Below, piece by piece: positions 61,001 through 64,000 of a stretch of DNA of 64,000 nucleotides; positions within the stretch are counted from its first letter, which is position 1, and each line of letters begins with the position of its first letter. The notes beneath the pieces are model-generated. The model worked only from the letters and a program-made list of their open reading frames with translations. It ran no database searches and was not told the DNA's origin. The position numbers were made by a program, and so were the translations under genes. The stretch covers positions 1,302,001 through 1,366,000 of the forward strand of contig OX485809.1 of assembly GCA_950295325.1 (NCBI GenBank), in the 5' to 3' direction. This stretch comes from Polytrichum commune (Eukaryota > Streptophyta > Polytrichopsida > Polytrichales > Polytrichaceae).

Positions 61001-64000
61001 ACCACCTATTGTGCACCGTCTCGGCAAGGTTACATGTTGGCATTTCCGCATGTTCATCTATTGACATATCTTGCAAACACCACCCAGCTTGTAGTAGATT
61101 GTATATATATCCTAGATAGTAAAAAAGAAAAATTGATATCATTGTAGATATACTTTGGTAATGCACTTACAATAATCATATGACCACCCCATTTGCTTGT
61201 AATGAAAGTGCCATGATCCCAGGTAGTTCACATAGTGCATCTTATAACTGACGTGTGGTATAACATAGGAAAGTTTAAATTTGTTTGACATTAAATTTAT
61301 AAAAGAATTCCAAATAATGAAAGGTCCATTAAAAGTAGACAATCCCATTACAACTAAGGTAGGTAGGTTTAAAACATGAGCCATTCCTTTTATGTAAAAA
61401 TAGTATAGGGGCTAAAACAAGGATCCTAGGATGTATGTTTAGTAGGATTAATTCTATACGCATGCCTCATAAGGGATGGATGAAAATGGCTTGTCATTTG
61501 CCCAAAAATGGATGAAAATTGCAACGCTCATTACTAGTCGTCTTCTTGCATTGCCATTTGTAAAAAAACACCTAGGGTTTTGTTTCGTCCTCGAGTCCGA
61601 TGTGTTTTAGGCAACTTTTTGTTGGAGAACCTTCTTGTTGAAGCTTATGGTAACAAAGTCCAATAAGTATGCATACATTTTTACATTAATATTTTCTTTA
61701 GTTAAAAGGAATGTAGACTACAATTGCAATGACATGGGCCGTATAAGTACTGGTAGGGTGCAAAATAAAAGGTCATTTTTAGAGAAATAAATAATTATAG
61801 GGAGCTCTTAATTTGTGCCTTGCAAATAAATAACCCTTAAACAAATACTCCTCCGCCACACATGGTGCACAAAAATCCTATAGAGTGACCTACCCGAGGC
61901 CATGATCTAATAAAACTTCAAGATAGATCCAGTAGTTGCAAGGTTTTCATATTTGTGAAGAATGCATCCATCTCCAATCTATTGGAGAGTGGAAAAACGA
62001 CAACCCAATGTTGGTTTCCGCTATTGGTTTTGTGAAGAAGGTTAATGTATATGTAAAACATGCATTCCTTGTGTTTATGTAACTTTCATTTGTTTAATTT
62101 GGCCACATGTATTGCAAAGAATATTCAATTATTAGTGTAACTTTGATATGATTTTTATTTTTTCTTATTTACTAGGCTGGGCATGCTTGGAAGATTTGGG
62201 TGTCATCCAATGTTTGTGAATTTGGCGGATTTGCTTGTAGGTCTACTGGTTCCGAAGTTGTTTTCCCTTTAATACAATTCCAACCTAGAATGCACACCAC
62301 CCAAAGGACATCAAAGCTTTGTTTGAATTTGTAGATGCTTACTACAATAATGATGTTCGAACATGTGTTGCATCATATGGTTTTGCCCTGGCCTAGGATT
62401 GGTGGGCTATGAACAAAATTCCATTATGCTCGCCATCAATTACAACACGAGGGGTACAATGATTATTGAAAACCTCCTAGTATTGTTTTTTGAGTTTGTG
62501 TCTGTTTTAATTTTATAGTGGTTTAGTTTTTTATTTTATTTTATATTTCTAAAGTAAATACACTGCTTGTCGACAACGTTATTGAATTATGTTGTTTTTT
62601 TTGGTTAAAGATGCAACCATAATTTATTTTGAACGCATCACGTGGGTTGTTTGTGGCCAAGGTATAGTCCATGTATATATTCTTTAATTGGACCACCTCA
62701 AGTGCGCAACTTATGTAAGGAGACATCCCGTGGCTCAAGAAGCACGTGGAAGGACCCCCAATCAATAAAGTTTCTTATCGAAGCTTTGACTGGACTGGGA
62801 TATGTGGTCTTTGGTGCTTATGCTTCTATCGGTGGGATTGGTTATTTGAGGATATTTTATTGTTATGTGTTGGGATTTGAGTCTTCCATTTGTGTCCCCA
62901 TATTGTTAATGTTTGTGTACATTGCAAGTGCATCTATTCATGCTTGTCGACATAGTGGCATGAACCTGATTGCTTTTGAGAATGCCTTTGTAACCTTCAA
63001 TGCCATATTGGCCCCTTTGTGCGATTCACAACCATCTCCCATTGTTGGTGACTCGCAACCCATGAACATTGTTGATGAAGACAAAAAGAAAGTGTTTGAG
63101 AAGTTCCTCATGAATCCCATTCGAGTGCATAAGTTTCTTTATTTTGAAAATATTTAGCTCAATCTTTTTTTGTATGTTCATATTCAAGTGTTTGCTGACC
63201 TTTGTTGTTGTGTTGGCTTAATAATGAAGGAAGCAATGTCCCCCCCTCGTTTAATGGTAATTCCAACTTTCGCCCAGACGATGGCAAAAGTTATGATGGC
63301 CACAGTTTGATTTCCAAGTAGAGCTAATCTATGCATTACAATCTACAAATTTTGCCATTTGTAGATATTGAGGCAATAGAGCACAATATTCCATTTGAGG
63401 ATACTGAGAATGAGTGGGGTTTAGGGAAATGAATGTGATAGGTGTGCATATATTCTTGTTTTTGTGTGGCAATTGTGAGTTTTTCTTTGGTTTTCTTTAA
63501 ATAAAATGACCACTGTGAGTGAACATTTATTGTGTGACCATTGCTCTATATCTCTAAACTCAACTTTCTTCCATATTTCATTATCTAGCTAAACCCTTCA
63601 TTTTTTTTGTTCATGCTCATATATGTGTCAACAAACAATTGAGACATTGAAATTTCCTATGTCATTTCATTCATGTTTTAGTGTACTGCAATTCATGTTG
63701 TTTTAGTGTCCTTTCATTCGTGCTGGTGTTTGTGCCGCGATACATTTGTCATAGTATGATTCCAGAGGCTTGCTCTCCCTAATTTGGTTGCATGTTACCG
63801 CTCACTGCACATATGATAGCACCCCCCTTGTAATACATGCAATCAACTTCAAAAAATCTACACTACATCCTTGCTATACATTGCATGGATTGTTTGCCCA
63901 AGTGAGGGCCGATTCATAGGGGGTTCGAGTCTTAAGTCCCAAGTTAATTGAGGTCAATCCATGCAATCTCAACAATTGAGAGCATGAAAGTTGGGATTTA
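58098..64000. other. Intergenic AT-rich DNA with unrecognised open frames
   Basis: I find no supported gene. A set of minus-strand frames between 61005 and 59722 (60700-61005, 60340-60561, 59722-60054) could be one decayed reading frame, and a plus-strand frame of 171 codons lies at 62642-63157. A stretch near 62390 (DWWAMN) followed by a SASIHAC segment near 62930 faintly recalls the C-terminal end of hAT transposases. None of these is strong enough to name. Confidence 0.35.

Noticed and set aside
59722..61005. Linked minus-strand frames that could be one decayed gene
   Set aside because: No recognisable domain and no splice structure that joins them convincingly; left unnamed.
62161..63157. 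Possible hAT transposase C-terminal end on the plus strand
   Set aside because: Only two short faint similarities (DWWAMN and SASIHAC), in different frames, without the conserved hAT dimerisation pattern.

Overview
The window is nuclear DNA of a land plant. It carries four recognisable protein-coding genes, three of them split by many spliceosomal introns with GT-AG borders, in a large AT-rich landscape full of miniature inverted-repeat elements, foldback elements and decayed transposons. A plant-type MAP3K-epsilon kinase and a phi-class glutathione S-transferase place it firmly in plants. The MITE density, the long introns and an intronless NmrA-like gene would fit a non-seed plant (bryophyte, lycophyte or fern), but the exact group is an inference that the sequence does not settle.

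Layout. From 1247 to 16240 on the minus strand lies a complete MAP3K-epsilon (M3KE) gene. I resolved 28 coding exons joining in phase into a 1480-residue protein: an N-terminal STE-type kinase and a long ARM-like C-terminal region. Three of its introns hold copies of one foldback element. From 16.2 to 24 kb is a GC-rich 5' flank with GGGC repeats, then three non-autonomous elements with clear terminal inverted repeats. A Tc1/mariner-like transposase tail (24.3-24.5 kb) sits beside a degenerate Ty1/copia pol relic (24.8-26.9 kb). An intact, intronless NmrA-family Rossmann protein gene (29086-29997, minus) is flanked on each side by a separate tandem duplication. A GGGCCC-rich MITE lies at 31.4-31.9 kb, and a CATG-saturated tract at 35.9-36.3 kb.

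From 36.6 to 41.5 kb (plus) is a phi-class GST gene with three coding exons (159, 49 and 431 nt; 212 residues), preceded by about four 210-260 bp tandem repeats and with MITEs in both introns. Convergent with it is a four-exon gene (44014-46381, minus) for a 170-residue heavy-metal-associated (HMA) domain protein. Its 21-nt first exon lies in a tandemly triplicated block, and the first Cys of its metal motif is replaced by Ser. From 48 to 64 kb I find no convincing gene, only repeats. These include two Mutator-like foldback elements, each bounded by an exact 10-bp target-site duplication.

The four genes do not form a pathway: a cell-division kinase, a putative NAD(P)-binding reductase, a detoxification enzyme and an HMA protein. 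The strongest leads are the MULE-type elements with exact duplications, the triplicated first exon of the HMA gene, the doubly flanked NmrA gene with a missing glycine motif, and the Tc1-like fragment.
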